Shown piece after piece: positions 18,053 through 26,943 of a stretch of DNA of 64,000 nt. Both the position numbers and the translations under genes were made by a program. Origin of the DNA: Hyphomicrobiales bacterium (lineage in GTDB: Bacteria > Pseudomonadota > Alphaproteobacteria > Rhizobiales > Rhizobiaceae); assembly GCA_900473205.1 (NCBI GenBank), contig UCLB01000004.1:1-64000 (forward strand), written 5' to 3'. The notes beneath the pieces were generated by a model. That model was not told the DNA's origin. It saw nothing but the letters and a program-made list of their open reading frames with translations, and ran no database searches. Position 1 is the stretch's first letter. The number at the start of each line of letters is the position of its first letter.

Positions 18053-19879
18053 TTGGCACCCCCCATTCTGAAACTCGACGATATCAAGCTGACCTTCGGC
18101 GTTACCCCGCTGCTCAATGGTGCCAATCTGCAAGTGGAGCCGGGAGATCGTATCTGCCTCGTTGGCCGCAACGGTTCGGGCAAATCGACGCTGATGAAAA
18201 TTGCCGCCGGTCTGGTCGAAGCGCAGTCGGGCGAAATCTTCCGGCACCCATCCGCGACGATCCGTTATCTGGAACAGGCGCCGGATTTTGCCGGTTTCGA
18301 GACGGTGCAGGCCTATGCCGAAGCGGGTCTCGGGCCGGGGGACGATGCCTATCGCGTCACCTATCTGCTGGAACATCTGGGACTGACGGGCCAGGAACAT
18401 CCATCCAGCCTTTCGGGTGGTGAGGCGCGTCGTGCCGCGCTCGTGCGCGTCATGGCCCCGGAACCTGACATTCTGATGCTGGACGAGCCAACCAACCATC
18501 TCGACCTGCCGACCATCGAATGGCTGGAAAGCGAATTGCAGCAGACGCGCAGCGCGCTGGTTCTGATTTCGCATGACCGGCGTTTTCTTGAAAAAGTCTC
18601 TACCGCCACCGTCTGGTTGGATCGCGGTACGTCGCGTCGCCTCAGCCGCGGCTTTGGCCATTTCGAGGAATGGCGCGACAAGGTGCTGGAAGAGGAAGAG
18701 CTGGAGCAGCACAAGCTGGGCAAGGCCATCGAGCGCGAAGAACACTGGATGCGCTATGGCGTCACCGCGCGCCGCAAGCGCAACATGCGCCGTGTGGGAG
18801 AGCTTCAGGCCATGCGCGCCGAATATCGCGGGCACAAGGGGCCAACGGGCTCCGTGCAGGCGACGGCTGCGGAAGGACGCGAATCCGGCAAGCTGGTGAT
18901 CGAGGCCGATACGATTACCAAGTCCTACGGTGAACGCACGATCGTCGCGCCGTTTTCGCTTCGCGTGCATCGCGGTGATTGCATCGGCTTCGTTGGCCCC
19001 AACGGTGCGGGCAAGACGACGCTTTTGAAGATGCTGACGGGTCAGCTGGAGCCGGATAGCGGCTGGGTCAAGCTCGGCACCAATCTGGAAATTGCGACAC
19101 TCGACCAGAAGCGTGAGGATTTGAACCCCAACGATACGCTGGCGCATTATCTGACCGATGGTCGCGGCGAAAACCTGTTGGTCAATGGCGAGCTGAAACA
19201 CGTCACCGGCTATATGAAGGATTTCCTGTTTCAGCCCGAGCAGGCGCGCACGCCCATTCGCAATCTCTCGGGCGGTGAGCGCGCGCGTCTGATGCTGGCG
19301 CGCATTCTGGCGCGGCCGACCAATCTTCTGATCCTTGACGAACCGACCAACGATCTCGATATCGAAACGCTGGATCTGTTGCAGGAAATCGTCGCCGGTT
19401 TTTCCGGCACCGTCATCCTCGTCAGCCACGACCGTGACTTCCTCGACCGTACCGTGACCTCGACCATTGCGCCCGCCAACCCGGACGCGCCTGACGGACG
19501 CTGGATCGAATATGCGGGCGGCTATTCGGACATGATGGCGCAGCGCAAGGGAGCCTCGGACGAGAAGCGAAAGGCCGAAAAGCAGGAAAAGGCCAAGGCT
19601 TCCGCCTCGTCCGGTTCCGCTGCCGAGCCTTCGAAGGCGAAGGGCAAACTCTCCTTCAAGCAGAAATTTGCGCTGGAGAATCTGCCCAAGGAAATGGAAA
19701 AGGCGCAGGAAGAGATCGCCAAGCGCGAAGAGAGCATGGCCGATCCCAATCTCTTCGCCAAAGACCCGACGGCCTTCAACAAGCTCGCTGAAGAAATGTC
19801 GAAGCTGCGGCAGAAGCTCGAGACCATGGAAGAGGAGTGGCTGGAGCTGGAAATGCTGCGCGAAGAGCTGGAGAGCTAA
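18053..19879 (+). CDS. ABC-F family ATPase, Uup-like
   Basis: A 608-aa soluble protein with two ABC domains and no membrane segments. The first has Walker A GRNGSGKST (about 42-50), signature LSGGEARR and Walker B MLDEPTNHLD. A charged linker (about 215-275) separates it from the second, with GPNGAGKTT, LSGGERARL and LILDEPTNDLD. A Lys/Glu-rich coiled-coil tail (about 500-608) is typical of Uup. ABC-F proteins act at the ribosome, and Uup has also been linked to DNA replication intermediates. The start is TTG (MAPPILKLDDIKLTFG), with GGAG 11 bases upstream, 4 bases after thiN. A hairpin follows the gene. Confidence 0.9.
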   Translation: MAPPILKLDDIKLTFGVTPLLNGANLQVEPGDRICLVGRNGSGKSTLMKIAAGLVEAQSGEIFRHPSATIRYLEQAPDFAGFETVQAYAEAGLGPGDDAYRVTYLLEHLGLTGQEHPSSLSGGEARRAALVRVMAPEPDILMLDEPTNHLDLPTIEWLESELQQTRSALVLISHDRRFLEKVSTATVWLDRGTSRRLSRGFGHFEEWRDKVLEEEELEQHKLGKAIEREEHWMRYGVTARRKRNMRRVGELQAMRAEYRGHKGPTGSVQATAAEGRESGKLVIEADTITKSYGERTIVAPFSLRVHRGDCIGFVGPNGAGKTTLLKMLTGQLEPDSGWVKLGTNLEIATLDQKREDLNPNDTLAHYLTDGRGENLLVNGELKHVTGYMKDFLFQPEQARTPIRNLSGGERARLMLARILARPTNLLILDEPTNDLDIETLDLLQEIVAGFSGTVILVSHDRDFLDRTVTSTIAPANPDAPDGRWIEYAGGYSDMMAQRKGASDEKRKAEKQEKAKASASSGSAAEPSKAKGKLSFKQKFALENLPKEMEKAQEEIAKREESMADPNLFAKDPTAFNKLAEEMSKLRQKLETMEEEWLELEMLREELES

Positions 19880-19925
19880 AAAGCAATTCCACGTGTCGGA
19901 TTTTGTGCGTGTCATCCGTCTTTGA

Positions 19926-19951
19926 CAGGAAAGCCTATTTGGGCTTTCCTG
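19926..19951 (+). terminator. Hairpin after the ABC-F gene
   Basis: CAGGAAAGCC, loop TATTTG, GGCTTTCCTG: a perfect 10-bp stem 47 bases after the stop codon. There is no good T tract, so it could be a weak terminator or a 3'-end stabilising hairpin. Confidence 0.5.
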
Positions 19952-19973
19952 TTGTCTTATGGAGGAGCCAGAC

Positions 19974-20366
19974 ATGCGTATGATTTTCGTCAACCTGCCG
20001 GTCAAGGATATCGAGACCTCGAAGGCCTTTTTCACCGCGCTGGGTTTCAGTTTCAATCCGGAATACTCGGACGAGCGCACGCTGTGCATGATCGTCGAAA
20101 AGAATATTTTCGTGATGCTGCTTCAGGAAGATCGCTTCCGCGATTTTATCAATGGCGAGATTGCCGATGCCAGCCGCACCAAGGAAGTTCTCACCTGCCT
20201 GTCGGCTTCGAGCCGTGAGGAGATCGACCAGATGATCGCCACCGCACTGTCATCCGGCGGGGCAGAGTGGAAGCCGGTGCAGGACCATGGCTTCATGTAT
20301 GCGGGCAGCTTTCAGGACCCGGACGGCCATGTCTGGGAACTGGTGCATATGAGCGGCCAAAGCTGA
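19974..20366 (+). CDS. VOC/glyoxalase-like protein
   Basis: A 130-aa protein of the vicinal oxygen chelate fold, with two beta-alpha-beta-beta-beta units (MRMIFVNLPVKDIETSKAFF at the start and AGSFQDPDGHVWELVHM at the end). It resembles uncharacterised glyoxalase or bleomycin-resistance proteins of the YaeR/PhnB type. The substrate is unknown. GGAGGAG sits 6 bases before the ATG at 19974, so the in-frame ATG at 19959 is not used. It is followed by the TPP riboswitch, so it is not part of the thi operon. Confidence 0.85.
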   Translation: MRMIFVNLPVKDIETSKAFFTALGFSFNPEYSDERTLCMIVEKNIFVMLLQEDRFRDFINGEIADASRTKEVLTCLSASSREEIDQMIATALSSGGAEWKPVQDHGFMYAGSFQDPDGHVWELVHMSGQS

Positions 20367-20428
20367 CGCCGGGCCTGATAGAAAGCCGGCTTGCAAAGCG
20401 TTAGCGCTGCGATTACATCTTGCCTTGA

Positions 20429-20521
20429 TCTAACGGGGTGCTTTGTCCTTTGCGGGACAAGGCTGAGAGGCTCTGCCAACCCGAAGAACCTGATCCGGTT
20501 AACACCGGCGGAGGGATTAGA
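20429..20521 (+). ncRNA. TPP riboswitch (thi box) controlling thiBPQ
   Basis: All hallmark segments are present in order: P1 arms TCTAA and TTAGA, GGGGTGC, a P3a-like hairpin (TTGTCC/GGGACAA), GCTGAGA (20462-20468), ACCCGAAGAACCTGATCCGG, and CGGAGGGA (20509-20516). It lies 55 bases before the thiB start. Thiamine diphosphate binding should shut off the importer. No clear terminator with a T run follows, so the control may act at translation, on GAGGAGGTG at 20561. Confidence 0.96.
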
Positions 20522-20575
20522 CGGCTTCCATCCATGGCGCCCTATTCCCGTTGTCATTTCGAGGAGGTGCTGTTG

Positions 20576-21589
20576 ATGTATCGTCGTATTTTCCTTCATT
20601 CGCTGTTGGCTACGTCCCTGTTGCTGCCTGGCCTCGCCATGGCGCAGGAGAAGAAGACGCTCACCGTCTACACCTATGAGAGCTTCGTTTCCGAATGGGG
20701 ACCGGGCCCGAAGGTCAAGGCCGCTTTTGAAGAGACCTGCAACTGCACGGTCAATTTCGTCGGCGTGGCCGATGGTGTGGCGCTGCTGAACAGGCTGAAA
20801 CTGGAAGGCCCCGGCTCCAAGGCCGATGTCGTCGTCGGTCTCGACACCAACCTGATTGCCGAAGCCAAGCAGACCGGATTGTTCGAGGCTTCGGGCGTCG
20901 ATGCATCTGCGGCAAAGGTGCCGGGCGGCTTTCAGGACGATGTGTTCGTGCCTTACGATTACGGTCACTTCGCCGTAGTCTACGACACGCAGACGATGAA
21001 AAACCCGCCCAAGAGCATGAAGGAACTGGTGGAGGGCGATCCATCGCAGAAAATCGCCATTCAGGATCCGCGCACCTCGACGCCGGGTCTCGGCCTGCTG
21101 CTCTGGGTGAAATCCATTTATGGGGACAAGGCGCCTGAAGCATGGGCGAAGCTCAAGAACCGTGTTCTGACCGTCACCCCCGGCTGGTCGGAATCCTATG
21201 GTCTCTTCACCAAGGGTGAGGTGCCGATGGTGCTGTCCTATACGACCTCGCCCGCCTATCACATGGTTGCGGAACACAGCGAGCGTTATCAGGCGGCTGC
21301 CTTCGAAGAGGGGCACTATATCCAGATCGAAGTGGCGGGCATCTTGAAGAATGCGCAGGAACAGGCGCTGGCGAAACAGTTTCTCGCCTTCGTTCTCACC
21401 TCCGGTTTTCAGGATGCCATCCCTGAGAACAACTGGATGATGCCTGTTGCCGCGACGTCTGCACCCTTGCCGGATGCGTTTTCCAAGCTGGTACAGCCAA
21501 CCAAGACGTTTCTGATGTCGCCGGAAGAGGTGGCGAAGAACCGCAAGGCCTGGATCGATGAATGGCTTGCCGCCATGAGCGTGAAGTAA
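20576..21589 (+). CDS. thiB: Thiamine ABC transporter, periplasmic binding protein
   Basis: A 337-aa periplasmic protein that captures thiamine and its phosphates. It has a Sec signal peptide ([23 protein letters not shown], cleavage near 23) followed by a mature start [17 protein letters not shown], typical of ThiB. The start is the ATG at 20576, with GAGGAGGTG at 6 bases; the frame is open further upstream only because it runs through the riboswitch. thiP starts 18 bases after the stop codon. Confidence 0.94.
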   Translation: MYRRIFLHSLLATSLLLPGLAMAQEKKTLTVYTYESFVSEWGPGPKVKAAFEETCNCTVNFVGVADGVALLNRLKLEGPGSKADVVVGLDTNLIAEAKQTGLFEASGVDASAAKVPGGFQDDVFVPYDYGHFAVVYDTQTMKNPPKSMKELVEGDPSQKIAIQDPRTSTPGLGLLLWVKSIYGDKAPEAWAKLKNRVLTVTPGWSESYGLFTKGEVPMVLSYTTSPAYHMVAEHSERYQAAAFEEGHYIQIEVAGILKNAQEQALAKQFLAFVLTSGFQDAIPENNWMMPVAATSAPLPDAFSKLVQPTKTFLMSPEEVAKNRKAWIDEWLAAMSVK

Positions 21590-21607
21590 GCCCGGTCGTC
21601 AACGATC

Positions 21608-23227
21608 ATGATCGAGCGCCGCGATAGTCGCAGGTTTATCTACAGCGGAGCGGTGGCCTTTGCCGCCGTTCTTCTGTTCATGGGCCTTGCTGTCGCGGCG
21701 CTGCTGTCTTTCGATACGGGTGCCGCTTCCGCAGCCCTGTTCGATGCCTATACGTTGAGAATTTTGCGCTTTACCCTGTGGCAGGCAACGCTTTCCACGG
21801 TCTTTTCCATTGTGCTGGGATTGCCGGTGGCGCTTGCGCTTGCCCGGCAGAGAGATTTTCCGGGCCGCATCTGGATCATCCGCCTGATGGCGGTGCCGAT
21901 GGGATTGCCTGTCATTGTCGGTGCGCTGGGGTTGATTGCGATCTGGGGCAGGCAGGGCATTTTCAATACGCTTCTGTTATCGGCAGGGGCGGAGCAGCCT
22001 TTCAGCATCTATGGGCTGTCGGGCATTCTCATTGCCCATGTCTTCTTCAATCTGCCGCTGGCCGTGCGGTTTTTTCTGGCCGGGCTGGAGCGGGTACCGG
22101 GGGAATATTGGCGTATGGGGGCAAGCCTTGGTCTGGGCCCCGTTTCCACCTTCCGCTTTGTTGAATGGCCAGCCGTCTCAAGGTTGCTGCCAGGTGTGGC
22201 GGGGCTGATCTTCATGCTCTGCGCCACCAGTTTTACCCTTGTTCTGCTGCTGGGTGGTGGGCCTGCGGCAACCACGATCGAGGTCGCGATCTATCAGGCG
22301 CTACGTTTCGATTTCGATCCCCCGCGGGCGATTGCGCTGGCACTGATGCAGATCGTCATGACGGGGATTCTTCTGGCCTTGCTGGCGCTTTTGCCATCGG
22401 CGGATGCGGAGGCGCAGACGCAGGGTCGAGCCGTGAAACGGCTGGATGGCGAAGCGCTGGGGTCGCGCCTTTGGGATGGCGGGGTCATTCTGCTGGCGCT
22501 GATCCTGGTCGGGTTGCCGCTGGTTGCTGTTGCTGTATCGGGTATTTCTGCCGATCTCCTACGGCTGTTGTCCGCCCCCAGCTTTCGGCAGGCGGCTATG
22601 ACCAGTCTTTTGATTGCGCTTATCTCGGCATCGCTTTCGCTTGCCGTCTCCGTTGCGCTCATTCGCGCCCGGCAGGCTATTGCAATGCACAGGCAGGCTG
22701 GCTTTGTGCTGAGAACATTCTTCACGGCGATGGGCACGGGGTCATCTCTGGTGCTGCTGGTGCCGCCGGTGGTGTTGGGAAGCGGCTGGTTTCTGCTGCT
22801 GCGATCATTTGGTGACGTGGCGTTCTTTGCGCCGGCGCTGGTTGCCGCCATCAATATGCTAATGGCACTGCCCTTCGTCATGCGCGTTCTCGAACCCGCC
22901 TTCATCACCCATCAAGCCCGCAGCGGGCGCCTGTCCGCCAGTCTTGGCCTTGCCGGTTTCTCACTGTTTCGTCTTGTTGACTGGCCGGTCCTGTGGCGAC
23001 CAGCGGCGATGGCATTTTCCTTTGCCATGGCGCTTTCGCTTGGCGATCTCGGTGCGGTCGCGCTGTTCGGATCGGAAAGCTTCGTGACTTTGCCCTGGCT
23101 CGTCTATAGCAATATGGGCAGTTACAGAACCAATGACGCGGCGGGTTACGCCTTCATTCTCGGGGTCATCTGCCTTGTTCTTGCAGCAGGTGGCGTGTCC
23201 CGTCAGTCATCGAAAGCGGTCGCATGA
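21608..23227 (+). CDS. thiP: Thiamine ABC transporter, permease
   Basis: A 539-aa inner-membrane protein with two fused MetI-like permease halves, about 12 predicted helices. Each half has a loop resembling the EAA motif that contacts the ATPase ([23 protein letters not shown] near 155-177; [22 protein letters not shown] near 440-461). The fused layout is normal for ThiP. The last four bases overlap the thiQ start, which indicates translational coupling. Confidence 0.93.
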   Translation: MIERRDSRRFIYSGAVAFAAVLLFMGLAVAALLSFDTGAASAALFDAYTLRILRFTLWQATLSTVFSIVLGLPVALALARQRDFPGRIWIIRLMAVPMGLPVIVGALGLIAIWGRQGIFNTLLLSAGAEQPFSIYGLSGILIAHVFFNLPLAVRFFLAGLERVPGEYWRMGASLGLGPVSTFRFVEWPAVSRLLPGVAGLIFMLCATSFTLVLLLGGGPAATTIEVAIYQALRFDFDPPRAIALALMQIVMTGILLALLALLPSADAEAQTQGRAVKRLDGEALGSRLWDGGVILLALILVGLPLVAVAVSGISADLLRLLSAPSFRQAAMTSLLIALISASLSLAVSVALIRARQAIAMHRQAGFVLRTFFTAMGTGSSLVLLVPPVVLGSGWFLLLRSFGDVAFFAPALVAAINMLMALPFVMRVLEPAFITHQARSGRLSASLGLAGFSLFRLVDWPVLWRPAAMAFSFAMALSLGDLGAVALFGSESFVTLPWLVYSNMGSYRTNDAAGYAFILGVICLVLAAGGVSRQSSKAVA

Positions 23228-23940
23228 ATGCGCAGGAGTGGGGCGCACGCCTCGATAGGGTCAGCCTGAAACTCGGCCATCAGGATTTTGCGCTGGATTG
23301 CGGCTTTGAGCGCGGCAAGGTGACGGCGGTTGTCGGGCCATCGGGATCGGGAAAATCCACGCTTCTCAACCTCATCGCCGGGTTCGAAGCGCCGGATGCT
23401 GGCCGGGTTTTGATCGACGACCGCGATATGGTCGGCTTTGATCCTTCAGAGCGGCCGGTGTCACTGATCTTTCAGGACAATAATCTTTTTGCCCATCTGG
23501 ATATCTTCACCAATGTCGGGCTGGGCGTCAGCCCGTCTCTTAGACTTTCCAGTGAAAATAAGGCCGCCATCAAAGGCGCGCTGGAGCGGGTGGGGCTTGG
23601 CGGTTTTGAAAAACGTCTGCCTTCCACGCTGTCCGGCGGGGAAAGGCAAAGGGCAGCGCTTGCCAGAGCCCTGGTACGCCAACGGGCGGTCATGTTGCTG
23701 GACGAGCCTTTTGCGGCGCTCGATCCCGGTCTGCGCTCCGGCATGGCGGTTCTTTTGAAAGATCTGCATGAAGAGATGAAGAACACCATTCTTCTCGTCA
23801 CCCATCATCCGGACGATATTCGCCGTCTGGCGGATGGGGTGGTCTTTCTGTCCAACGGGCAAGTTCTCTATCAGGGTCGCACGGAAGCCTTCTTTGCGGC
23901 GACGCATGTGAATGAGATCAGAACCTTTCTGACTGTCTAG
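23224..23940 (+). CDS. thiQ: Thiamine ABC transporter, ATPase
   Basis: A 238-aa cytoplasmic ATPase that energises ThiBP. It has Walker [10 protein letters not shown] (about 39-47), a Q-loop, signature [15 protein letters not shown] (about 138-152), Walker [13 protein letters not shown] and switch His in VTHHPDD. It overlaps thiP by ATGA. A bulged hairpin (ACTGTCTAGGC with GCCTAACAGT, 23932-23958) spans its stop codon and may help end the transcript, though it lacks a T tract. Confidence 0.93.
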   Translation: MNAQEWGARLDRVSLKLGHQDFALDCGFERGKVTAVVGPSGSGKSTLLNLIAGFEAPDAGRVLIDDRDMVGFDPSERPVSLIFQDNNLFAHLDIFTNVGLGVSPSLRLSSENKAAIKGALERVGLGGFEKRLPSTLSGGERQRAALARALVRQRAVMLLDEPFAALDPGLRSGMAVLLKDLHEEMKNTILLVTHHPDDIRRLADGVVFLSNGQVLYQGRTEAFFAATHVNEIRTFLTV

Positions 23941-24210
23941 GCTGCTCTGCCTAACAGTCGGCGTGGTTGCGTCACAATTTCGACGCGGGTCACTGGCAAG
24001 TCATGCGAAATCACAACGTCGATGCGTTATTTTTGCACTTGCGCATTTTAAACAACTGCTTGAAAACTATGCGAACAATTGTTCCTTTTGAAATATTTTC
24101 ACATGATGGATCGTTTTCTTTGTTCGCGCATTCAACTGCCCCTAGGGGTAATATGGTATTCTGGTCTGCAATTAACGGATGATCAGGAACGTTAGGAGCA
24201 GACGAGCAGG

Positions 24211-25737
24211 ATGATGACGTGTGTGAAGGCCCCGCAGGGCCACACCTCCGGTCAGAATGTATGGCGCAGGGGCAAGGTGGTAAGGCGCGCGGTGGCATTG
24301 GCGACCGCTGGCTTTGTCTTGTCCTCTTGCCAGTCTCTGTTCAGCCCCTCCTATCAGTCGACGCTCAAGCCGTCCGACAATCCGCAGACCGTGGAGCAGG
24401 TGCAGAAGAACGATCCGCGCGCGCAGATGGGTGCCCGCGAGCATCCGCGCATCGTGGCGAGCTATGGCGGCGAATATCACGACGACAAGACCGAACGTCT
24501 GGTCGCCCGCATTGCCGGTGCGCTGACAGCGGTTTCGGAAAATCCGCAGCAATCCTACCGCATCACCATTCTCAACTCCCCTGCCATCAACGCCTTTGCG
24601 CTGCCGGGAGGATATCTCTATGTGACGCGCGGACTTCTGGCGCTTGCCAATGATGCGTCGGAAGTGGCTGCGGTTCTGTCACATGAAATGGGTCACGTTA
24701 CCGCCAATCACGGCATCGAGCGCCAGCGCCGCGAAGAGGCGGAAGTCATCGCCAGCCGTGTCGTGGCGGAAGTGCTTTCCAGCGATCTCGCAGGCAAGCA
24801 GGCGCTTGCACGCGGCAAGCTGCGCCTCGCTGCCTTCTCGCGTCAGCAGGAATTGCAGGCCGATGTCATCGGCGTGCGGATGCTGGGTGAGGCGGGTTAC
24901 GACCCCTATGCCTCGCCGCGCTTCCTGGATTCCATGGCGGCCTATGCACGCTTTACCTCCGCAGACCCCGACAGCGACCAGAGCCTCGACTTCCTGTCCA
25001 GCCACCCCAATACGCCGCAGCGTATCGAGCTTGCCAAGCGGCATGCCCGTGCCTTCGGTCAGGAGGGACAGGTTGGCGACAAGGGGCGCGACTGGTTCCT
25101 CAACGGCATCGACGGCCTGCTATATGGCGACAGCCCGCAGGAAGGCTATGTGCGCGGCAATACGTTCCTGCATGGAACGCTCGGTATTCGTTTCGATGTG
25201 CCTGATGGGTTCCAGATCGACAATAAGGTCGAGGCAGTTCTGGCGACTGGTCCGGGCGAGATGGCAATCCGTTTCGATGGCGTTGCCGATCCCAAGCAGA
25301 CGAGCCTTGCCAATTATCTGACCAGCGGCTGGGTTGCCGGTCTGGTGCCGGAAACGGTGCGCGAGACGGAAATCAACGGCCTGCCTGCAGCGACAGCGCG
25401 CGCAACAGCCGATAAATGGGATTTCGACGTCACCGTTATCCGCGTGGGCCAGCAGATTTTCCGCTTCCTGACGGCGGTGCCGAAGGGCAGCGCGCAGTTG
25501 GATAGCGTTGCCAATGTGCTGCGCACCAGTTTCCGCAAAATGACGCCGAGTGAAATTGCTGCGCTGAAGCCGCTGCGCGTGCGCGTCGTCACCACCAAGC
25601 CGGGTGACACGGTCGCCTCACTGGCAGCGCGCATGATGGGCACTGACCGCAAGATCGAGCTTTTCCGGGTGCTGAACGCAATGAGCGCGACATCGGTCAT
25701 ACAGCCGGGCGAGCGCGTGAAGATCATAGCCGAATAA
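24211..25737 (+). CDS. M48 family metalloprotease lipoprotein, BepA-like, with C-terminal LysM-like segment
   Basis: A 508-aa periplasmic zinc metallopeptidase. The zinc motif HEMGH is at 158-162 (LSHEMGHVTANHG), with a downstream Glu ligand in RQQELQADVIGVRM. The N-terminal export signal ends in a lipobox LSSC (Cys40), which makes an unusually long n-region. A GTG at codon 23 (VVRRAVALATAGFVLSSC) would give a normal 18-residue lipoprotein signal and could be the true start. The C-terminus (about 455-505, KPGDTVASLAARMM...QPGERVKIIA) resembles LysM, fitting attachment to peptidoglycan. BepA-type proteases check outer-membrane protein assembly. Confidence 0.88.
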   Translation: MMTCVKAPQGHTSGQNVWRRGKVVRRAVALATAGFVLSSCQSLFSPSYQSTLKPSDNPQTVEQVQKNDPRAQMGAREHPRIVASYGGEYHDDKTERLVARIAGALTAVSENPQQSYRITILNSPAINAFALPGGYLYVTRGLLALANDASEVAAVLSHEMGHVTANHGIERQRREEAEVIASRVVAEVLSSDLAGKQALARGKLRLAAFSRQQELQADVIGVRMLGEAGYDPYASPRFLDSMAAYARFTSADPDSDQSLDFLSSHPNTPQRIELAKRHARAFGQEGQVGDKGRDWFLNGIDGLLYGDSPQEGYVRGNTFLHGTLGIRFDVPDGFQIDNKVEAVLATGPGEMAIRFDGVADPKQTSLANYLTSGWVAGLVPETVRETEINGLPAATARATADKWDFDVTVIRVGQQIFRFLTAVPKGSAQLDSVANVLRTSFRKMTPSEIAALKPLRVRVVTTKPGDTVASLAARMMGTDRKIELFRVLNAMSATSVIQPGERVKIIAE

Positions 25738-25739
25738 AA

Positions 25740-25800
25740 AACCCGGCCTTTGAATTGGCATCCGCTGGACTATGCGGGAAACCAATTCAAAGGCCGGGTT
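25740..25800 (-). terminator. Terminator with 19-bp perfect inverted repeat after carD
   Basis: AACCCGGCCTTTGAATTGG at 25740-25758 and its exact complement at 25782-25800, with 23 bases between. A T run follows only in the leftward direction, so it mainly serves carD. The M48 stop codon lies within 2 bases of the repeat. Confidence 0.85.
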
Positions 25801-25824
25801 CTCTAAGACAGAAATGGAAGACGC

Positions 25825-26397
25825 TTATGCGGCTTCGTCTTCCTGTGCATCTTCTTCTTCAACGGCCTTGCCGCGCTTCGGTCCCTTGTTGAGGTTCACC
25901 TCAACCAGACGAACGGCTTCCGTTTCGGACATTTTGTTGACGGCGGCGATTTCGCGCGCCATGCGGTCGAGAGCAGCTTCGTAAAGCTGACGCTCGGAAT
26001 AAGACTGTTCCGGCTGGTTTTCGGCGCGGTAGAGATCGCGAACCACTTCAGCGATTGCGATCAGGTCGCCGGAATTGATCTTGGCATCATATTCCTGCGC
26101 GCGACGCGACCACATGGTGCGCTTTACACGAGCCTTGCCCTGAACAACCTTCAGTGCGCGCTCAACGAAATCCCCTTCGGAAAGCTTGCGCATGCCAATG
26201 CTGACAGCCTTTGCTACCGGAACTTTCAGGCGCATCTTGTCTTTTTCGAAATCAATGACGAAAAGTTCGAGCTTCATGCCCGCAACTTCCTGTTCTTCGA
26301 TTGTCGAAATGGTACCGACACCGTGAGCGGGATAAACGATCGCTTCGCCGGTCTTGAAACCGTGACGCGCTGGAGATTTTTTCTGCTGGGTCGTCAT
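25825..26397 (-). CDS. carD: CarD-family RNA-polymerase-binding regulator (CdnL)
   Basis: A 190-aa global transcription factor. The N-terminal RNA polymerase interaction domain (about 14-75, GEAIVYPAHGVGTISTIEEQEVAG) contacts the beta subunit. The C-terminal helical domain (about 85-165, with MWSRRAQEYDAKINSGDL, including the conserved Trp that wedges into promoter DNA) stabilises open complexes, especially at rRNA promoters. An acidic tail (KAVEEEDAQEDEAA) ends the protein. It is divergent from gdhB and ends at a strong terminator. Confidence 0.93.
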   Translation of the reverse strand: MTTQQKKSPARHGFKTGEAIVYPAHGVGTISTIEEQEVAGMKLELFVIDFEKDKMRLKVPVAKAVSIGMRKLSEGDFVERALKVVQGKARVKRTMWSRRAQEYDAKINSGDLIAIAEVVRDLYRAENQPEQSYSERQLYEAALDRMAREIAAVNKMSETEAVRLVEVNLNKGPKRGKAVEEEDAQEDEAA

Positions 26398-26943
26398 TCG
26401 TTCTAAAAACTCCCTGTTACATACACCCGGGGGTTTCCGGGGGTCGGGTCGGTCAGGCCCGGATGAGACGGGGGAAACCGTCAGGTGACTTCGTACTGGT
26501 ACAGACGTGCGCTCAAAAATAATTCATCTCGCAACCCGCAGGTCGACAACACAAACAATCGATATGTCACGGAAACCGCGTGCAAGTGATGAGTTGCTTT
26601 CGTGGTGTTTTTGGGCACGCAAATGCCACGCTGTGGATCAGTTTTTCTGGTCTACCACAAAAATACGTGGAAATCAATAATTTGCTTCTACCGTGACTAT
26701 GGCGTCACAATAGGGTCGCCCGGTCGTTAACAGAAACGAGGCAATTGATACTTTCTAAAATGGTCTGCGCGGCAGGAAGTTGCAATTTCAATCGAATAAA
26801 TTTTGCCTACCTCGTTTAAAGCATTGATGCCCACTTAAACTATTCATAATTCCGCGCCAATATCCGATTCGATTTTGACGAAGACGACGATATTTTTCGA
26901 TTTTCTTCACAAACCCTCATCCTTCGGGAGGAAAAAAGACAAA
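26398..26943. other. Divergent intergenic region carD / gdhB, 546 bases
   Basis: The longest gap in the window. Near carD it is G/C-rich (CCCGGGGGTTTCCGGGGGTCGGGTCGG); towards gdhB it becomes A/T-rich. It must hold both promoters. I see no tRNA, known riboswitch or convincing short ORF. An open frame reaches back to 26875 in phase with gdhB but lacks a ribosome-binding site. A small RNA cannot be excluded. Confidence 0.5.

Noticed and set aside
17993-20089. A 698-codon leftward open frame opposite the ABC-F gene
   Set aside because: It mirrors a strongly supported ABC-F gene, is rich in Arg/His/Leu as expected of antisense frames in GC-rich DNA, and has no domain.
23967-24182. 71-codon frame between thiQ and the M48 gene
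   Set aside because: No ribosome-binding site; A/T-rich promoter-like sequence.
26875-26943. Upstream extension of gdhB
   Set aside because: 23 extra codons without a ribosome-binding site; the ATG at 26944 has GGGAGG upstream and matches relatives.
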